Shown: positions 18,747 through 28,062, counted from the stretch's first letter. The stretch is DNA of 64,000 nucleotides from Paractinoplanes maris (GCF_023544465.1 NZ_JALPVL010000005.1:372001-436000), one strand, 5' to 3'. The notes: a model not told the origin generated them from the letters alone. Numbers and translations: made by a program.

Positions 18747-19805
18747 GTGGTCGACATCCTCGGGATCGGTGCGCAACGCCGCCGCACCGCCCTCTGGCTG
18801 GTCGCGCTGACCGCCGGCCTGCTCGGCACGGGAGTGTTCGCGGTCGGCACGGGGGCGATCGCGATCCCTCCGGCCACCGTGGCCCGGATCATCGCCCACC
18901 AGCTGTCCGGCCTGGGCGAGGTGACCTGGGCACCGCCGCACGAGGCGATCGTCTGGTCGGTCCGGCTCCCCCGCGTCCTGCTCGGCATGCTGGTCGGCGC
19001 AGGCCTGGCCGTGTGTGGCGTCGCGCTGCAGGCGATGGTGCGCAACGTCCTCGCCGACCCCTACCTGCTGGGCATCAACTCCGGCGCCTCCAGCGGTGCC
19101 GCCGCAGCCATCCTGTTCGGAGTCGGGGCCGGCTTCGGGCAGTACGCCCTGTCGGCCAGCGCCTTCCTCGGTGCGCTGGCCGCGTCGCTGCTGGTCTTCC
19201 TGATCGCCCGCGGCGGCGGCCGGATCACCTCGATCCGCCTGCTGCTGGCCGGTGTCGCCGTCGGTTACGCGCTCTACGCCACCACCAGCTTCCTGATCTT
19301 CGCCTCGGGCTCGGCCGAGGGTGCCCGGTCTGTCATGTTCTGGCTGCTCGGCTCGCTGGGACTGGCCCGCTGGGACGCGTTGCTGGCCGTGGCCGCGGTC
19401 GTGGTCGGCGGCACCACGCTCTTCCTGACCGTCGCCGGTCGCCGGCTCGACGCCCTGGCCGTGGGTGACGAGACCGCGCACACACTGGGCATAGCGCCCG
19501 ACCGGTTCCGCCTGCGCCTGCTCGTGGTGGTCTCGCTGGGCGTCGGGGTGCTGGTCTCGGCGGCCGGCAGCATCGGCTTCGTCGGCCTGGTCGTCCCGCA
19601 CCTGGCCCGCCGCCTGGTCGGCGCGCCGCACGTCCGGGTCGTCCCGGTCGCCGCCCTGCTCGGGGCGATCCTGCTGGTCGCGGCGGACGTGATCGCCCGG
19701 GTGCTGCTCGCCCCGCAGGAGATCCCGATCGGCATCATCACCGCGCTGCTGGGCGCCCCGTTCCTGTTGCTCCTGATCCGCCGACTGCACGGAGGCACCG
19801 CGTGA
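18747..19805 (+). CDS. iron(III)-siderophore/cobalamin-type ABC permease (FecCD family)
   Basis: A 352-residue integral membrane protein with nine or ten helices and FecCD landmarks: RLPRVLLGMLVGAGLAVCGVALQ near residue 75, DPYLLGINSGASSGA, and IGFVGLVVPHLARRLVG near 275 for the coupling region. GTG 18747 was chosen as the start because it gives the usual family length. The frame itself opens further upstream at a TTG without a ribosome site. It is the first gene of a three-gene importer operon and overlaps the next gene by 4 nt. Confidence 0.85.
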   Translation: MVDILGIGAQRRRTALWLVALTAGLLGTGVFAVGTGAIAIPPATVARIIAHQLSGLGEVTWAPPHEAIVWSVRLPRVLLGMLVGAGLAVCGVALQAMVRNVLADPYLLGINSGASSGAAAAILFGVGAGFGQYALSASAFLGALAASLLVFLIARGGGRITSIRLLLAGVAVGYALYATTSFLIFASGSAEGARSVMFWLLGSLGLARWDALLAVAAVVVGGTTLFLTVAGRRLDALAVGDETAHTLGIAPDRFRLRLLVVVSLGVGVLVSAAGSIGFVGLVVPHLARRLVGAPHVRVVPVAALLGAILLVAADVIARVLLAPQEIPIGIITALLGAPFLLLLIRRLHGGTA

Positions 19806-20746
19806 AGAAGATCGCCGCCTTGTCCGCCGCCCTGCTCCTGACCGCCGGCTGCGGGGCCACCCGGGCCACCGGCGCCGGCGCCCCGATCACGGTGCGCAAC
19901 TGCGGTGTCGACGTCACCTTCGACCAGGCACCGGAACGCGTCGTGCTGCTCAAGAGCGCCGCCGTCCCGTACCTGCGGGACCTCGGTGTGCTGGACCGGG
20001 TGACCGCGCGCGCCGGGCAGTATCCGCAGGAGTACTACGACGACGCCACGCTGGCCGCGCTCGAGACGATCCCGCTGCTGACCGACAAGACCGACACCAG
20101 TGGCCACCTGCGGATCTCGAAGGAGGTGGTGATCAGCCAGCAGCCCGATCTGGTGCTGGGCGAGGTCGACAACCTGTCCCGCGACACCCTCTCGGCGGTG
20201 GACATCCCGCTGCTGGAGGAGCCCGCGATGTGCCCGGGGAACGTCACGAGCGCGCGCTTCGACGACATCTTCGCGCAGCTCACGACGTACGGGAAAGTCT
20301 TTGACCGGCCCCGCGAAGCGACCGCCGCGGTCACCGCACTGAAGGATCGCCTGGCCGAGATCAAGTCTCCGCGGAGCGGGCGTACGGCGGCCGTGCTCTA
20401 CCCGACGGTCGGCGGCGGAGTCACGTACGCCTACGGGTCGGCCGGCATGGCCCAGCCTCAGCTGGAGGCGGCCGGGTTCGAGAACGTCTTCGCCGGGAGC
20501 AAGGAGCGGGTCTTCGAGGTGACGCTCGAGGAACTGCTCGGGCGCAACCCCGACGTGCTGATCCTGCTGCACGGCGACGGGGATCCCCGGGCGGTCGAGA
20601 AGGCGGTGACCGGCCTGCCCGGCGCGGAGAAGCTCAACGCCGTCCGCTCCGGGAACGTGATGACCCAGCTGTTCAACTTCACCGAGCCGCCGTCGCCGCT
20701 GTCGGTCGACGGTCTCGAACGGATCGTCGCCCGGTTCCCGGCATGA
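19802..20746 (+). CDS. siderophore-type ABC substrate-binding lipoprotein
   Basis: A 314-residue protein with a lipoprotein signal (MKKIAALSAALLLTAGCG; lipobox LTAGC, Cys near 17) and a periplasmic-binding domain of the FepB/FhuD class (APERVVLLKSAAVPYLRDLGVLDRV, QQPDLVLGEVDNLS, RNPDVLILLHGDGDP). It should sit on the outer face of the membrane and deliver an iron chelate or similar ligand to the permease. The GTG start overlaps the permease stop (GTGA). Confidence 0.85.
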   Translation: MKKIAALSAALLLTAGCGATRATGAGAPITVRNCGVDVTFDQAPERVVLLKSAAVPYLRDLGVLDRVTARAGQYPQEYYDDATLAALETIPLLTDKTDTSGHLRISKEVVISQQPDLVLGEVDNLSRDTLSAVDIPLLEEPAMCPGNVTSARFDDIFAQLTTYGKVFDRPREATAAVTALKDRLAEIKSPRSGRTAAVLYPTVGGGVTYAYGSAGMAQPQLEAAGFENVFAGSKERVFEVTLEELLGRNPDVLILLHGDGDPRAVEKAVTGLPGAEKLNAVRSGNVMTQLFNFTEPPSPLSVDGLERIVARFPA

Positions 20747-21513
20747 TCCAGGCCTCCGGGGTGTCCTGGCGCTACGGAGCCCACCCGGTGATCGACGGCG
20801 TCGGCGTGACCGCGCTGCCGGGCCGCGTGCTCGGGCTGATCGGGCCCAACGGCTCCGGCAAGACCACGCTGCTGCGACTGCTCCACGGCGCGCTGCGCAG
20901 CCCATCCGGTCAGGTCACTGTGGACGGCCGGCCGCTGCCTTCGTTGTCCCCGCGCGAGGCCGCGTTGCGGATGGCCGTGGTGGTACAGGAGAACGGCGGG
21001 GAGACCGCGTTGACGGTGGCCGAGATGGTGCTGCTCGGACGCGGGCCACACCTGTCGGCCTTTCAACGCCTCGGTTCGGCCGACCACGAGATCGCCGCCC
21101 ACTGCCTGGCCCGCGTCGGCGCCGCCCACCTCGGGCCGCGCCCGTTCAGCGGGTTGTCGGGCGGTGAGCGGCAGCGGGTGCTGATCGCCCGGGCGCTGGC
21201 CCAGCAGGCGACCCATCTGCTGCTCGACGAGCCGACCAACCACCTGGACATCCGGTACCAGCACGAGGTTCTGGGCCTGGTCCGCGGGCTCGGCACCTGC
21301 TCGGTGGTGGTGCTGCACGACCTCAACCTGGCCGCCCGCTACTGCGACGACCTGGTGCTGCTCGGCGACGGCGGCGTGGTCGCGGCCGGGCCGGTCGGCG
21401 AGGTGCTTGACCCCCTGCTGCTCGAGCCGGTCTACGGCATCGGCATCAAGCGCCTGGAGGTCGACGGCTTCCTGCATCTGCTGTTCCACCCACGCCAGGA
21501 GGCCACGACCTGA
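20743..21513 (+). CDS. siderophore-type ABC transporter ATPase
   Basis: A 256-residue ATPase with Walker A GPNGSGKTT, Q-loop VVQENGG, signature LSGGERQRV, Walker B LLLDEPTNHLD and H-loop VVLHDLN. It belongs with the two preceding genes as the energy-coupling subunit and overlaps the binding-protein stop by ATGA. The three subunits form a complete importer without a siderophore synthetase nearby, so it may use a siderophore made elsewhere. Confidence 0.9.
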   Translation: MIQASGVSWRYGAHPVIDGVGVTALPGRVLGLIGPNGSGKTTLLRLLHGALRSPSGQVTVDGRPLPSLSPREAALRMAVVVQENGGETALTVAEMVLLGRGPHLSAFQRLGSADHEIAAHCLARVGAAHLGPRPFSGLSGGERQRVLIARALAQQATHLLLDEPTNHLDIRYQHEVLGLVRGLGTCSVVVLHDLNLAARYCDDLVLLGDGGVVAAGPVGEVLDPLLLEPVYGIGIKRLEVDGFLHLLFHPRQEATT

Positions 21514-21755
21514 TCAGCGCCTCCTGGAGGCTGCGCGCGCCCGGCTACGCCGCCTACCAGCGGAGGCCGGATCGGCTGGCCGACGACACCGCGGTGTGGT
21601 GGCGAGTCGGGTCCGGCGTGCTCGACGTCGGGCACCGGAAGCGGTCAGGCGGCGCAGGTGAGCCGGTGCCCTCCGACGCGGCGCCTGTTCGGCCTCGCAG
21701 CGCCGGCGTCATGGCCGTAGCACCGGCCGAGCTCGGGTGCTGGCTGGGAGCGTGA
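21510..21755 (+). pseudogene. short open frame, possibly a remnant of a fourth operon gene
   Basis: An 81-codon frame overlaps the ATPase stop as CTGA. A GGAGG site stands 7 nt before that CTG, exactly where a coupled fourth gene would start. The product (ISASWRLRAPGYAAYQRRPDRLADD...) matches nothing I can name and ends early. It may be a real CTG-started gene or the stub of a deleted one. Confidence 0.25.
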
Positions 21756-22067
21756 ACTCACCACGGTCACGCGCGACCATTGGGCACCGGCTGATCCAGA
21801 TGTCGGACCGAAGGCGAAGCCTCTCGAACGCACGCCTTACCGGTGGCCGCTGCTGCTGACCACCCATGCCGAGCCCGCCCCATTTCGCCCGTCAGCCGCG
21901 TCGACGACCTCCCGGGTCGGTGCATCTAGACGTTTGTCGAGATAATGGCTCGAAGGCCACCCGAGAAGGGTGACCCCGGCACGGTAACGATCTTGAAGTG
22001 AGCGCAGCGATGCGCTCTGGGCGAGAATGAGCCCGCACGACGATGACCAACTGAGGAAGGACCTGTC
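21756..22067. other. intergenic stretch with no gene seen
   Basis: I see no convincing coding frame here. It should hold the promoter of the DUF808 gene, but no clean -35/-10 pair stands out. The ribosome site AGGAAGG lies at about 22053-22059. Confidence 0.4.
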
Positions 22068-23447
22068 TTGGCCGGTGGACTCGTAGCCCTGCTGGATGAC
22101 GTGGCGGTACTGGCTCGCGCCGCCGCCGCGTCGGTCGACGACATCGGGGCGGCCGCGGCGAAGGCCGGTGCCAAGGCCGCCGGCGTTGTCATCGACGACG
22201 CCGCGGTCACGCCACAGTACGTACGCAATCTGGCGGCCGAACGGGAGATCCCGATCATCAAGCGCATCGCGCTGGGGTCGCTCCGCAACAAGTTCCTGAT
22301 CATCCTGCCTGCCATCCTGCTGCTCAGCCAGTTCGTGCCCTGGCTGCTCACGCCGATCCTGATGCTCGGCGGCGCCTACCTCTGCTACGAGGGCGCCGAA
22401 AAGGTCTGGGCCAAGATCGCGCACCACGACGCCCATGGTGCGGGCGACGACAAGGCGCCGGATGAGAAGACCCTGGTCTCCGGGGCGGTGCGCACCGACC
22501 TGATCCTGTCGGCCGAGATCATGGTCATCACGCTGAACGAGGTGATCGACGAGCCGTTCTGGTCACGCCTGGCCATCCTGGCCGTGGTCGCCCTGATCAT
22601 GACGGTCGTCGTGTACGGCGCGGTGGGCCTGATCGTGAAGATGGACGACGCCGGCCTCAAGTTGTCGCAGGTCTCCGGGGGCGCGGTCGCCGCCTTCGGC
22701 CGCGGCCTGGTCAAGGCGATGCCCAAGGTGCTGACGGTGCTGACCGTGATCGGCACCGCCGCCATGCTCTGGGTCGGCGGGCACATCCTGCTGGTCGGCA
22801 CCGACGAGCTGGGCTGGCATTTCCTGTACGAGCAGGTGCACCACCTGGAGGAGGCGGCACACGACGCCACCGGCGCGCTCGGCGGACTGATCGGCTGGCT
22901 GGTCAACACGATCGCCAGCGCCATCCTGGGCCTGATCGTGGGTGCCCTGGTGGTCGTAGTGATCACCCAGACCCTGCACCGCCGCAAGCCCGGCGCCGAC
23001 CACTCCCCCGCCGCCGACCACGCAGCCACCGCCGACCACGCGGCGGCCACCGATCACGCGCCCGCCGGCCCGGCCGGCAACAGGCCTGCCGCCGACACCG
23101 CCCCGGCGAACGGTGCCAAGCCGGCCAGCGCTCACCCGGCCAGCGCTCACCCGACCAGCGCTCAGCCGACCAGCGCTCAGCCGACCAGCGCTCAGCCGAC
23201 CAGCGCTCAGCCCACGGGTGCTCAGCCGGCGGGTGCTCAGCCGGCGGGTGCTCAGCCGGCGGGTGCTCAGCCGGCGGGTGCTCAGCCGGCGGCAACCAAC
23301 TCCGTCGGCGACGCCGAGCCGGCGACAGGCCCCGCAGCGGCGACCGACGCCGGGTCTACGGCACACTCGGCGCCCCTGAGCGGCACCGAACCGGCCGCTG
23401 CCGACCGGCCCGTGGCCGACGCCGAGCCGGGCTCCGAGCCGCGCTGA
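22068..23447 (+). CDS. DUF808 (YedI-like) membrane protein with pentapeptide-repeat tail
   Basis: A 459-residue protein. Residues 1-300 are a DUF808 domain: MAGGLVALLDDVAVLARAAA, TPQYVRNLAAEREIPIIKRIALGSLRNK, then five or six membrane helices with MLGGAYLCYEGAEK. From about 310 to the end it is a low-complexity Ala/Pro tail containing eleven tandem five-residue units (PASAH, PTSAQ, PTGAQ, PAGAQ). The TTG start is supported by AGGAAGG about 8 nt upstream. The core family is widespread but of unknown function. The tail is an addition and may span or decorate the envelope. Confidence 0.85.
   Translation: MAGGLVALLDDVAVLARAAAASVDDIGAAAAKAGAKAAGVVIDDAAVTPQYVRNLAAEREIPIIKRIALGSLRNKFLIILPAILLLSQFVPWLLTPILMLGGAYLCYEGAEKVWAKIAHHDAHGAGDDKAPDEKTLVSGAVRTDLILSAEIMVITLNEVIDEPFWSRLAILAVVALIMTVVVYGAVGLIVKMDDAGLKLSQVSGGAVAAFGRGLVKAMPKVLTVLTVIGTAAMLWVGGHILLVGTDELGWHFLYEQVHHLEEAAHDATGALGGLIGWLVNTIASAILGLIVGALVVVVITQTLHRRKPGADHSPAADHAATADHAAATDHAPAGPAGNRPAADTAPANGAKPASAHPASAHPTSAQPTSAQPTSAQPTSAQPTGAQPAGAQPAGAQPAGAQPAGAQPAATNSVGDAEPATGPAAATDAGSTAHSAPLSGTEPAAADRPVADAEPGSEPR
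23121..23285 (+). repeat. 15-bp tandem repeat coding for a pentapeptide tail (11 units)
   Basis: Eleven exact-length 15-bp units encode P-[AT]-[SG]-A-[HQ]. The first six units have Ser in the third position and the last five have Gly, so two blocks appear to have been amplified separately. It lies within the DUF808 gene. Confidence 0.9.
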
Positions 23448-23454
23448 CGAGCAA

Positions 23455-23484
23455 GGACCGCCGAGCCCTCGGGCCCGGCGGTCC
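23455..23484. terminator. strong bidirectional hairpin
   Basis: GGACCGCCG (23455-23463) pairs perfectly with CGGCGGTCC (23476-23484). Inside it GCCC pairs with GGGC around a 2-nt loop, with one A/C mismatch between the stems. It lies between the DUF808 gene and the convergent small gene. Confidence 0.8.
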
Positions 23485-23491
23485 GGTACGG

Positions 23492-23746
23492 TCACTGCTG
23501 CGGGCGGCCGCCCTCCTCGACGAGCTGGAAACCGTCGCCCAGGCAAGCGCCGCGGAACTCTTCGATCCAGCGGTGACCCGCCGCCGGGTCGTCCCCCCAG
23601 TGCGGGATCGTGTCGGCGATGACGCGTCCGCCACGCTCACGAACGACCCGGATCTCGGCTCCGTCGTCGTCGATGGAGGCCATCACCGTGACCGTGTCGG
23701 GACCCTGAGGCGTGTCTCGTCGATAGACCTCTGTCTTGATGGGCAC
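23492..23746 (-). CDS. small hydrophilic protein, unknown function
   Basis: An 84-residue protein from GTG 23746 (VPIKTEVYRRDTPQGPDTVTVMASIDDDG...). It looks like a small beta-rich soluble domain, with HWGDDPAAGHRWIEEF near the C terminus. An upstream GTG at 23812 would add 22 residues. Neither start has a clear ribosome site. I recognise no family. Confidence 0.5.
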   Translation of the reverse strand: MPIKTEVYRRDTPQGPDTVTVMASIDDDGAEIRVVRERGGRVIADTIPHWGDDPAAGHRWIEEFRGACLGDGFQLVEEGGRPQQ

Positions 23747-24083
23747 GGACGCATCATGACACCGGGACAGCTCGCGCGGTGACCTGGTCGAGCCGCCCGC
23801 CCGAAGCGACACCCACGGTGATCAGCGCCTCACACCGACCCGCGATCTCGGCGACGAGTTCACCGTGTTCAGGATGTCCCGACACCCTTGCGCCCCGGTG
23901 CTGCAGCCTGAGGCCCCGGCCGCCATGGCGCTGAATGCCGTGCCGATTGCTGCCCGCCGGGCTGCGCGCGCCCGGTGACGGCGGGAAATACACCTTCGGT
24001 TGAGCCGTGGCGAAAGGGACGTTTGGCCGGGACCTTGTAGGGTATCGGGGCCCAGTTCCGGTCCCGAGATCCCTGAGGTAGCG
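23747..24083. other. intergenic region, promoter of the STAS gene only
   Basis: Apart from the sigmaB-like promoter at 24021-24045 I see nothing supported here. Minus-strand frames are shadows without a domain. Confidence 0.4.
24021..24045 (+). promoter_or_regulatory. sigmaB-like promoter of the STAS gene
   Basis: GTTT (24021-24024), a 15-nt spacer and GGGTAT (24040-24045) match the general-stress sigma consensus. The expected start lies about 30 nt before the ATG, leaving room for the GAGG ribosome site. Confidence 0.55.
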
Positions 24084-24404
24084 ATGTCTTTGGAATACCG
24101 CATCGAGCGTGACGGCGACCGCGTGACCGTGATCCCCGACGGCGACATCAGCCTCGAGACGGTCGACGTGCTGCGGAAAGTGCTGCGCGGCATCGTCGAC
24201 AGTCAGAACGCCGCGTTCATCGACGTGGATATGCAGGCTGTGACGTTCCTCGACTCCAGCGGCCTCGGCGTGCTGGTCGCGGCGCAGCGCATGGCCGCGG
24301 GCAAGGGCGCCACCCTGATGCTGCGCCAACCCACCGCCATGGTGCGCATGGTGCTGCAGATCGCCAACCTCGACGGCCTGCTGGTCGCGGACGCCACCGC
24401 GTGA
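24084..24404 (+). CDS. STAS-domain anti-sigma factor antagonist
   Basis: A 106-residue RsbV/SpoIIAA-like protein. The phosphorylatable Ser lies in VTFLDSSGLGVLVAAQ, and the N-terminal beta strands (RVTVIPDGDISLETVDVLRKVL) fit the fold. Unphosphorylated, such proteins bind an anti-sigma kinase and free a stress sigma factor. No cognate kinase or sigma gene lies nearby, so the partner is elsewhere. The promoter resembles those read by sigmaB-type factors, which would give positive feedback. Confidence 0.85.
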   Translation: MSLEYRIERDGDRVTVIPDGDISLETVDVLRKVLRGIVDSQNAAFIDVDMQAVTFLDSSGLGVLVAAQRMAAGKGATLMLRQPTAMVRMVLQIANLDGLLVADATA

Positions 24405-24427
24405 ATGCTCGGGCGATCATCGGGTAA
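24403..24427 (+). promoter_or_regulatory. possible sigmaB-like promoter of the small acidic protein gene
   Basis: GAAT, a 15-nt spacer and GGGTAA (24422-24427) fit the looser GNNT-N14-16-GGGTA form. It begins on the stop codon of the STAS gene. Confidence 0.35.
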
Positions 24428-24463
24428 TCCCTGGTGGCAGCACACCACGGACAGGGAGGCACC

Positions 24464-24598
24464 ATGAGCGACCAGAACCTCGAGCGCGAACCCGTCGAGG
24501 AGACCGGGGAAGCGCCGGCCGACACCGAGGCGCCCAACGAGGACCAGCCCCTCCCCGAGCACGACGAGGCCGACTCGGCCAGCGGCACCGACGTCTAG
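24464..24598 (+). CDS. 44-residue acidic disordered protein
   Basis: A short frame from ATG 24464, 4 nt after a strong GGGAGG ribosome site. The product (MSDQNLEREPVEETGEAPAD...DSASGTDV) has about 16 Asp/Glu and one Arg, no hydrophobic core and no Cys. It is likely disordered. It lies 60 nt behind the STAS gene and may be stress-induced with it. Function is unknown. Confidence 0.6.
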   Translation: MSDQNLEREPVEETGEAPADTEAPNEDQPLPEHDEADSASGTDV

Positions 24599-24608
24599 TC
24601 AGCCGCGG

Positions 24609-24635
24609 CCGGGCCGGCGGTCATCCCCGGCCCGG
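24609..24635. terminator. hairpin between convergent genes
   Basis: CCGGGCCGG (24609-24617) pairs with CCGGCCCGG (24627-24635) across a 9-nt loop, between the acidic-protein gene and the end of the mannonate dehydratase gene. Confidence 0.65.
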
Positions 24636-24669
24636 TCGCGCGGGACGACGTCACGGTGCGGCAATCCCC

Positions 24670-25878
24670 TCACCAGTCGTGCATGGAGCCGTCGAGCCGG
24701 CGCGCGATGGGCAGATACCTCGGCTCGTACGGGAAACGGGCGGCCGCCTCGTCGTCGTACTCGATGCCGAGGCCGGGCTCGTCCGACGGGTACAGCATGC
24801 CGTTCTCCAGCCGGGGTGTGCCGCGGAAGACCTCGTACGTCTCGGGGGTGTGACCCATGTGCTCCTGGATCCCGAAGTTCGGCACCGAGATGTCGACGGC
24901 CACCGCGGCGGCGGTCGTCACCGGCGAGAGGTCGGTGGCGCCGTGCGAACCGGTGCGCACGTGGTAGAGCGCGGCCAGGTCGAAGATCCGGCGCAGGTGC
25001 GTGATGCCCCCGGCGTGCACGACAGTCGTCCGGACGTAATCGATCAGCTGCTCGGTGATGAGCCGCCGCACGTCCCAGATCGAGTTGAGCACCTCACCGG
25101 TGGCGATCGGGGTGGTGGTGTGCTGCCGGATCAGCCGGAACGCCTCCTGATTCTCGGCCGGGGTCGGATCCTCCATCCAGAACAGACGCAGTTCCTCGAC
25201 GCTCCTGCCGAAGCGGGCGGCCTCGATCGGCGTGAGCCGGTGGTGCACGTCGTGCAGCAGGTGCATCCCGAAGCCGAACCTCTCGCGCACCTTGGCCAGG
25301 TAGCCCGGGGCGAAGTCGAGGTAAGCCTCGGTGCTCCACGCCTGCTCGTCGGGCAACGAGGTGGCGGCCGGCTCGTAGAAAGCGCCCTTGCGCACCCCGT
25401 AGCTGCCACTCAGCCCCGGCACCGCGGCCTGCGCCCGGATCGCCTGGAAACCCCGTTCCCGGTACGCCGCCACGTCGTCCAGCAACGACTCGACATCACG
25501 GCCGCTGGCGTGGCAATAGACGAGCACCCCGTCGCGCGAGCGCCCGCCGAGCAACTGGTAGACCGGCAGCCCGGCAACCTTGCCCTTGATGTCCCAGAGC
25601 GCGACGTCGACCGCGGCGATGGCCGTCATGGTGACCGGCCCGCGCCGCCAGTAGGCCCCTTTGTAGAGGTATTGCCAGGTGTCCTCGATGCGAGCCGGGT
25701 CGCGCCCGATCAGCAACGGCGCCAGGTGCTCCTCGAGGTAGGCGGCGACGGCGAGCTCACGCCCGTTGAGGGTCGCGTCGCCCAGCCCGGTGACACCGTC
25801 CGAGGTGCTGATCCGCAACGTCACAAAGTTCCGCCCCGGCGACGTCACCAGAACCTCGACGCGATCGATCGTCGCCAT
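24670..25878 (-). CDS. manD: D-mannonate dehydratase (enolase superfamily)
   Basis: A 402-residue member of the mandelate racemase/enolase superfamily with close ManD landmarks: [49 protein letters not shown], metal ligands in [20 protein letters not shown] and IATGEV, and the C-terminal [10 protein letters not shown]. It should dehydrate D-mannonate (or D-gluconate) to 2-keto-3-deoxygluconate with Mg2+. ATG 25878 gives the exact family length and has GGAG 7 nt upstream. No uxu/kdg genes sit beside it. Confidence 0.85.
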   Translation of the reverse strand: MATIDRVEVLVTSPGRNFVTLRISTSDGVTGLGDATLNGRELAVAAYLEEHLAPLLIGRDPARIEDTWQYLYKGAYWRRGPVTMTAIAAVDVALWDIKGKVAGLPVYQLLGGRSRDGVLVYCHASGRDVESLLDDVAAYRERGFQAIRAQAAVPGLSGSYGVRKGAFYEPAATSLPDEQAWSTEAYLDFAPGYLAKVRERFGFGMHLLHDVHHRLTPIEAARFGRSVEELRLFWMEDPTPAENQEAFRLIRQHTTTPIATGEVLNSIWDVRRLITEQLIDYVRTTVVHAGGITHLRRIFDLAALYHVRTGSHGATDLSPVTTAAAVAVDISVPNFGIQEHMGHTPETYEVFRGTPRLENGMLYPSDEPGLGIEYDDEAAARFPYEPRYLPIARRLDGSMHDW

Positions 25879-25958
25879 CGGATCACTCCACATCGGCGGT
25901 AGAACTGGTGTGCGTTCGCTGGTGTACAAGCTAGCCGCGTTGTCGTCCGGACCGGGGC

Positions 25959-27392
25959 TCAGACCCGCCGCAGACGCCGGGCCGCGGCCGCGGTGATCGT
26001 GGTGGCGAAGAGCAGTCCCGCGAGGATGAGGAAGTAGGCGAGCCACGCGGTGGCACCCCGAGCCAGGTAGGCGGACTGCTGCCCGAGGTCGACGACGGGC
26101 AGGATCAGGTCGGCGGCATAGGCGAACGCGATGAACTCGGGCGCCTTCGGCGCCTCAGCGGCGCGGGGTGGATAAGCCGAGAAGACGATCGTGCCCAACG
26201 CCAGCAGCGCGGCGAGCCAGACGACGGCCCGCGTCGGCCGGTAGCCGTATCCCACCGTGTAGTCCTGGATGAGCCCCCAGATCCGGCCCGGCCGCCTCAG
26301 CGTGCGGCGCCGGTGACGCTCGCCGGCCAACTGCACCTCCCGTGCGTCGTCGTCGCGGCCCGCGCCACGATAGGCCGCCGCGAGCTGCGAGTAGGTCTGC
26401 GGCCGAAACTCCCCGGAGTCCCGCCGCAGCCAGTCGAGCCGATCGCCGCCGTCGCTCAGAGCCTCGTAGGTCAGACCGTCCAACCGAAGCTCACGAGCCC
26501 AGGTCGACGGGCTGTCCCGCAACAGCCCCACGCGCGCGTGCCTGAGGTCGACCGCGCCCGGCGGCGCCACGGCCGGCAGCAGTACGAGCTCACGACTTTG
26601 CACATGTCGCAGGTCCACCGACATCTCCCCGGAGCCACGAAGGACGGCGTTCTCGAAGCACAGACGGCTGGTGATCTGGGCGTACGGCAAGGCTACGGAT
26701 CCGTCGGCCACGAAGCCGTCGCAGAGATTCGCAATCGCCCCCACCCGCAGGTCGGCGGCGGACAGCGCGACTCCGTCCGGGTGCTCCAGGGTCGCTCCGG
26801 ACCACCGCAGCGAGCCACTGATCTCGGCATTGGTCAGCCGGAATTCTCCCACGCATCGAAACCCTGACAGCGCGACGACGTCCGCACCGACCCGAAGCCG
26901 GGTGCCGTCGAAGGCCGGCCCCGCGTTCTCATCAGCCGGCGGAGTGAGCGTTGTCTCGTCGAGAAACAGCGCGTTGGCGATGGTTGAGCCGGCCAGCTGG
27001 AGATTTCCGGCGCAGCGGCAGTTGACCAGGCGCAGGCTGCCGGCAAAGGTCGCGTTCGAGGCGAGGATCCCTGGAAAAGAGCATCCGTGGAGGGTGACCA
27101 CCTGCAGATGCGCGCCGTAGAGGTCGATGCGCTGGTCGAACCGGCAATCACGCAGGCTGATCACTGCCTGAACCTCGGCGTAGGCCAGCTGAATCTGTCC
27201 GGTGACGTGGGCCCCGGTGAGCCGCAGGGCCGGAAGTTGCCCGCCTTCCGCCGGAAAGCCGCCTAGCAGCAGGAAGCGCAGCACACCGGCTCGGACGACC
27301 CGGTCGGTCGCCCTGGTGAGATCCAGCCGCCTGCCGGTGCGGAACGCCTTGCGCACTGCCTGCTCGGTCTCGCTCAAGTCTTCGATGGACAC
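25959..27392 (-). CDS. beta-helix (pentapeptide-like repeat) protein with C-terminal membrane helices
   Basis: A 477-residue protein. Residues 40-290 are built of short repeats of the form [L/V]-x-[L/A]-x-x-[C/A]-x-F (for example [31 protein letters not shown]), as expected for a right-handed beta-helix. A charged linker follows (about 310-365). Two or three hydrophobic segments then occur ([21 protein letters not shown] and the C-terminal [14 protein letters not shown]). The repeat domain is therefore cytoplasmic and membrane-anchored. Related actinomycete proteins are often called membrane-associated oxidoreductases, but no cofactor motif is visible. The start is GTG 27392. Confidence 0.65.
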   Translation of the reverse strand: MSIEDLSETEQAVRKAFRTGRRLDLTRATDRVVRAGVLRFLLLGGFPAEGGQLPALRLTGAHVTGQIQLAYAEVQAVISLRDCRFDQRIDLYGAHLQVVTLHGCSFPGILASNATFAGSLRLVNCRCAGNLQLAGSTIANALFLDETTLTPPADENAGPAFDGTRLRVGADVVALSGFRCVGEFRLTNAEISGSLRWSGATLEHPDGVALSAADLRVGAIANLCDGFVADGSVALPYAQITSRLCFENAVLRGSGEMSVDLRHVQSRELVLLPAVAPPGAVDLRHARVGLLRDSPSTWARELRLDGLTYEALSDGGDRLDWLRRDSGEFRPQTYSQLAAAYRGAGRDDDAREVQLAGERHRRRTLRRPGRIWGLIQDYTVGYGYRPTRAVVWLAALLALGTIVFSAYPPRAAEAPKAPEFIAFAYAADLILPVVDLGQQSAYLARGATAWLAYFLILAGLLFATTITAAAARRLRRV

Positions 27393-27499
27393 CCGACGAT
27401 GCTTTCACCCCGGTTCGCAGGTCGCCGACCGGGGCGGCACGCACACGCCGCTGAGCCGCCGTCGATGTGGAGGTCGACGACGGCCTTTCCAGGGGCAGA

Positions 27500-27985
27500 T
27501 CAGTAGTTGACCTTCACGCCCGCGGCCTTGCAGGCGGCGGTGAGGTCCTTGCCGGACTTCTCCAACGCGGGGTCGTCGGCCGCGGTCACCGGGTCGGCCG
27601 CCTTGGCCGCCTTGGTGGCCAGGGCGGCGAAGTCCTTGATGGCCGTGCCGACCGGGCTGTCGCTGCCCGCGGCGGCCGTGCTCAGCTGGTCGGCCAGGCC
27701 GCCGAGCACCTTGCTCATCTCGGCGTTGGGCATCTCGCCCTTGGACTCCTGCAGGGCCTTGATGAGCTCGGCCTTCATGGCCTTGTCGGCCTTGTTGGCC
27801 GACTCGCAGAGGGCCTTGTCGCCCGGCGCCGCGGCACCGGCCGGCTCGGCCGCGGCGGTTGTCGCGGCGGGGGCCGTCGTCGTGGCGGACGCCGCGGTCG
27901 GGGCGTCGTCACCACCGCAGGCGGCCAGGGTCGTCATCAGGAAAGCGCCGATCAGGACGGCGGGAGCAAGTCTCATACGGGTCAC
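27500..27985 (-). CDS. putative lipoprotein, unknown function
   Basis: A 161-residue protein with a lipoprotein signal (lipobox TLAAC, Cys near 23) followed by an Ala/Thr-rich linker. A helical domain with two cysteines (KALCESANKADKAMKAEL and LTAACKAAGVKVNY) could be closed by a disulfide. It starts at GTG 27985 or ATG 27976. It is divergent from the next lipoprotein gene. Confidence 0.65.
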   Translation of the reverse strand: MTRMRLAPAVLIGAFLMTTLAACGGDDAPTAASATTTAPAATTAAAEPAGAAAPGDKALCESANKADKAMKAELIKALQESKGEMPNAEMSKVLGGLADQLSTAAAGSDSPVGTAIKDFAALATKAAKAADPVTAADDPALEKSGKDLTAACKAAGVKVNY

Positions 27986-28062
27986 GGGCGGAGACAGTAA
28001 TCAAAGCAGTCAAGCAAGATCAAATTCGATGGTACGGGGTCACGCGAGCCCGCGACGAGCCG

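Noticed and set aside
21837-22436. A 199-codon minus-strand frame before and over the DUF808 start
   Set aside because: It overlaps the well-supported DUF808 gene and resembles no family.
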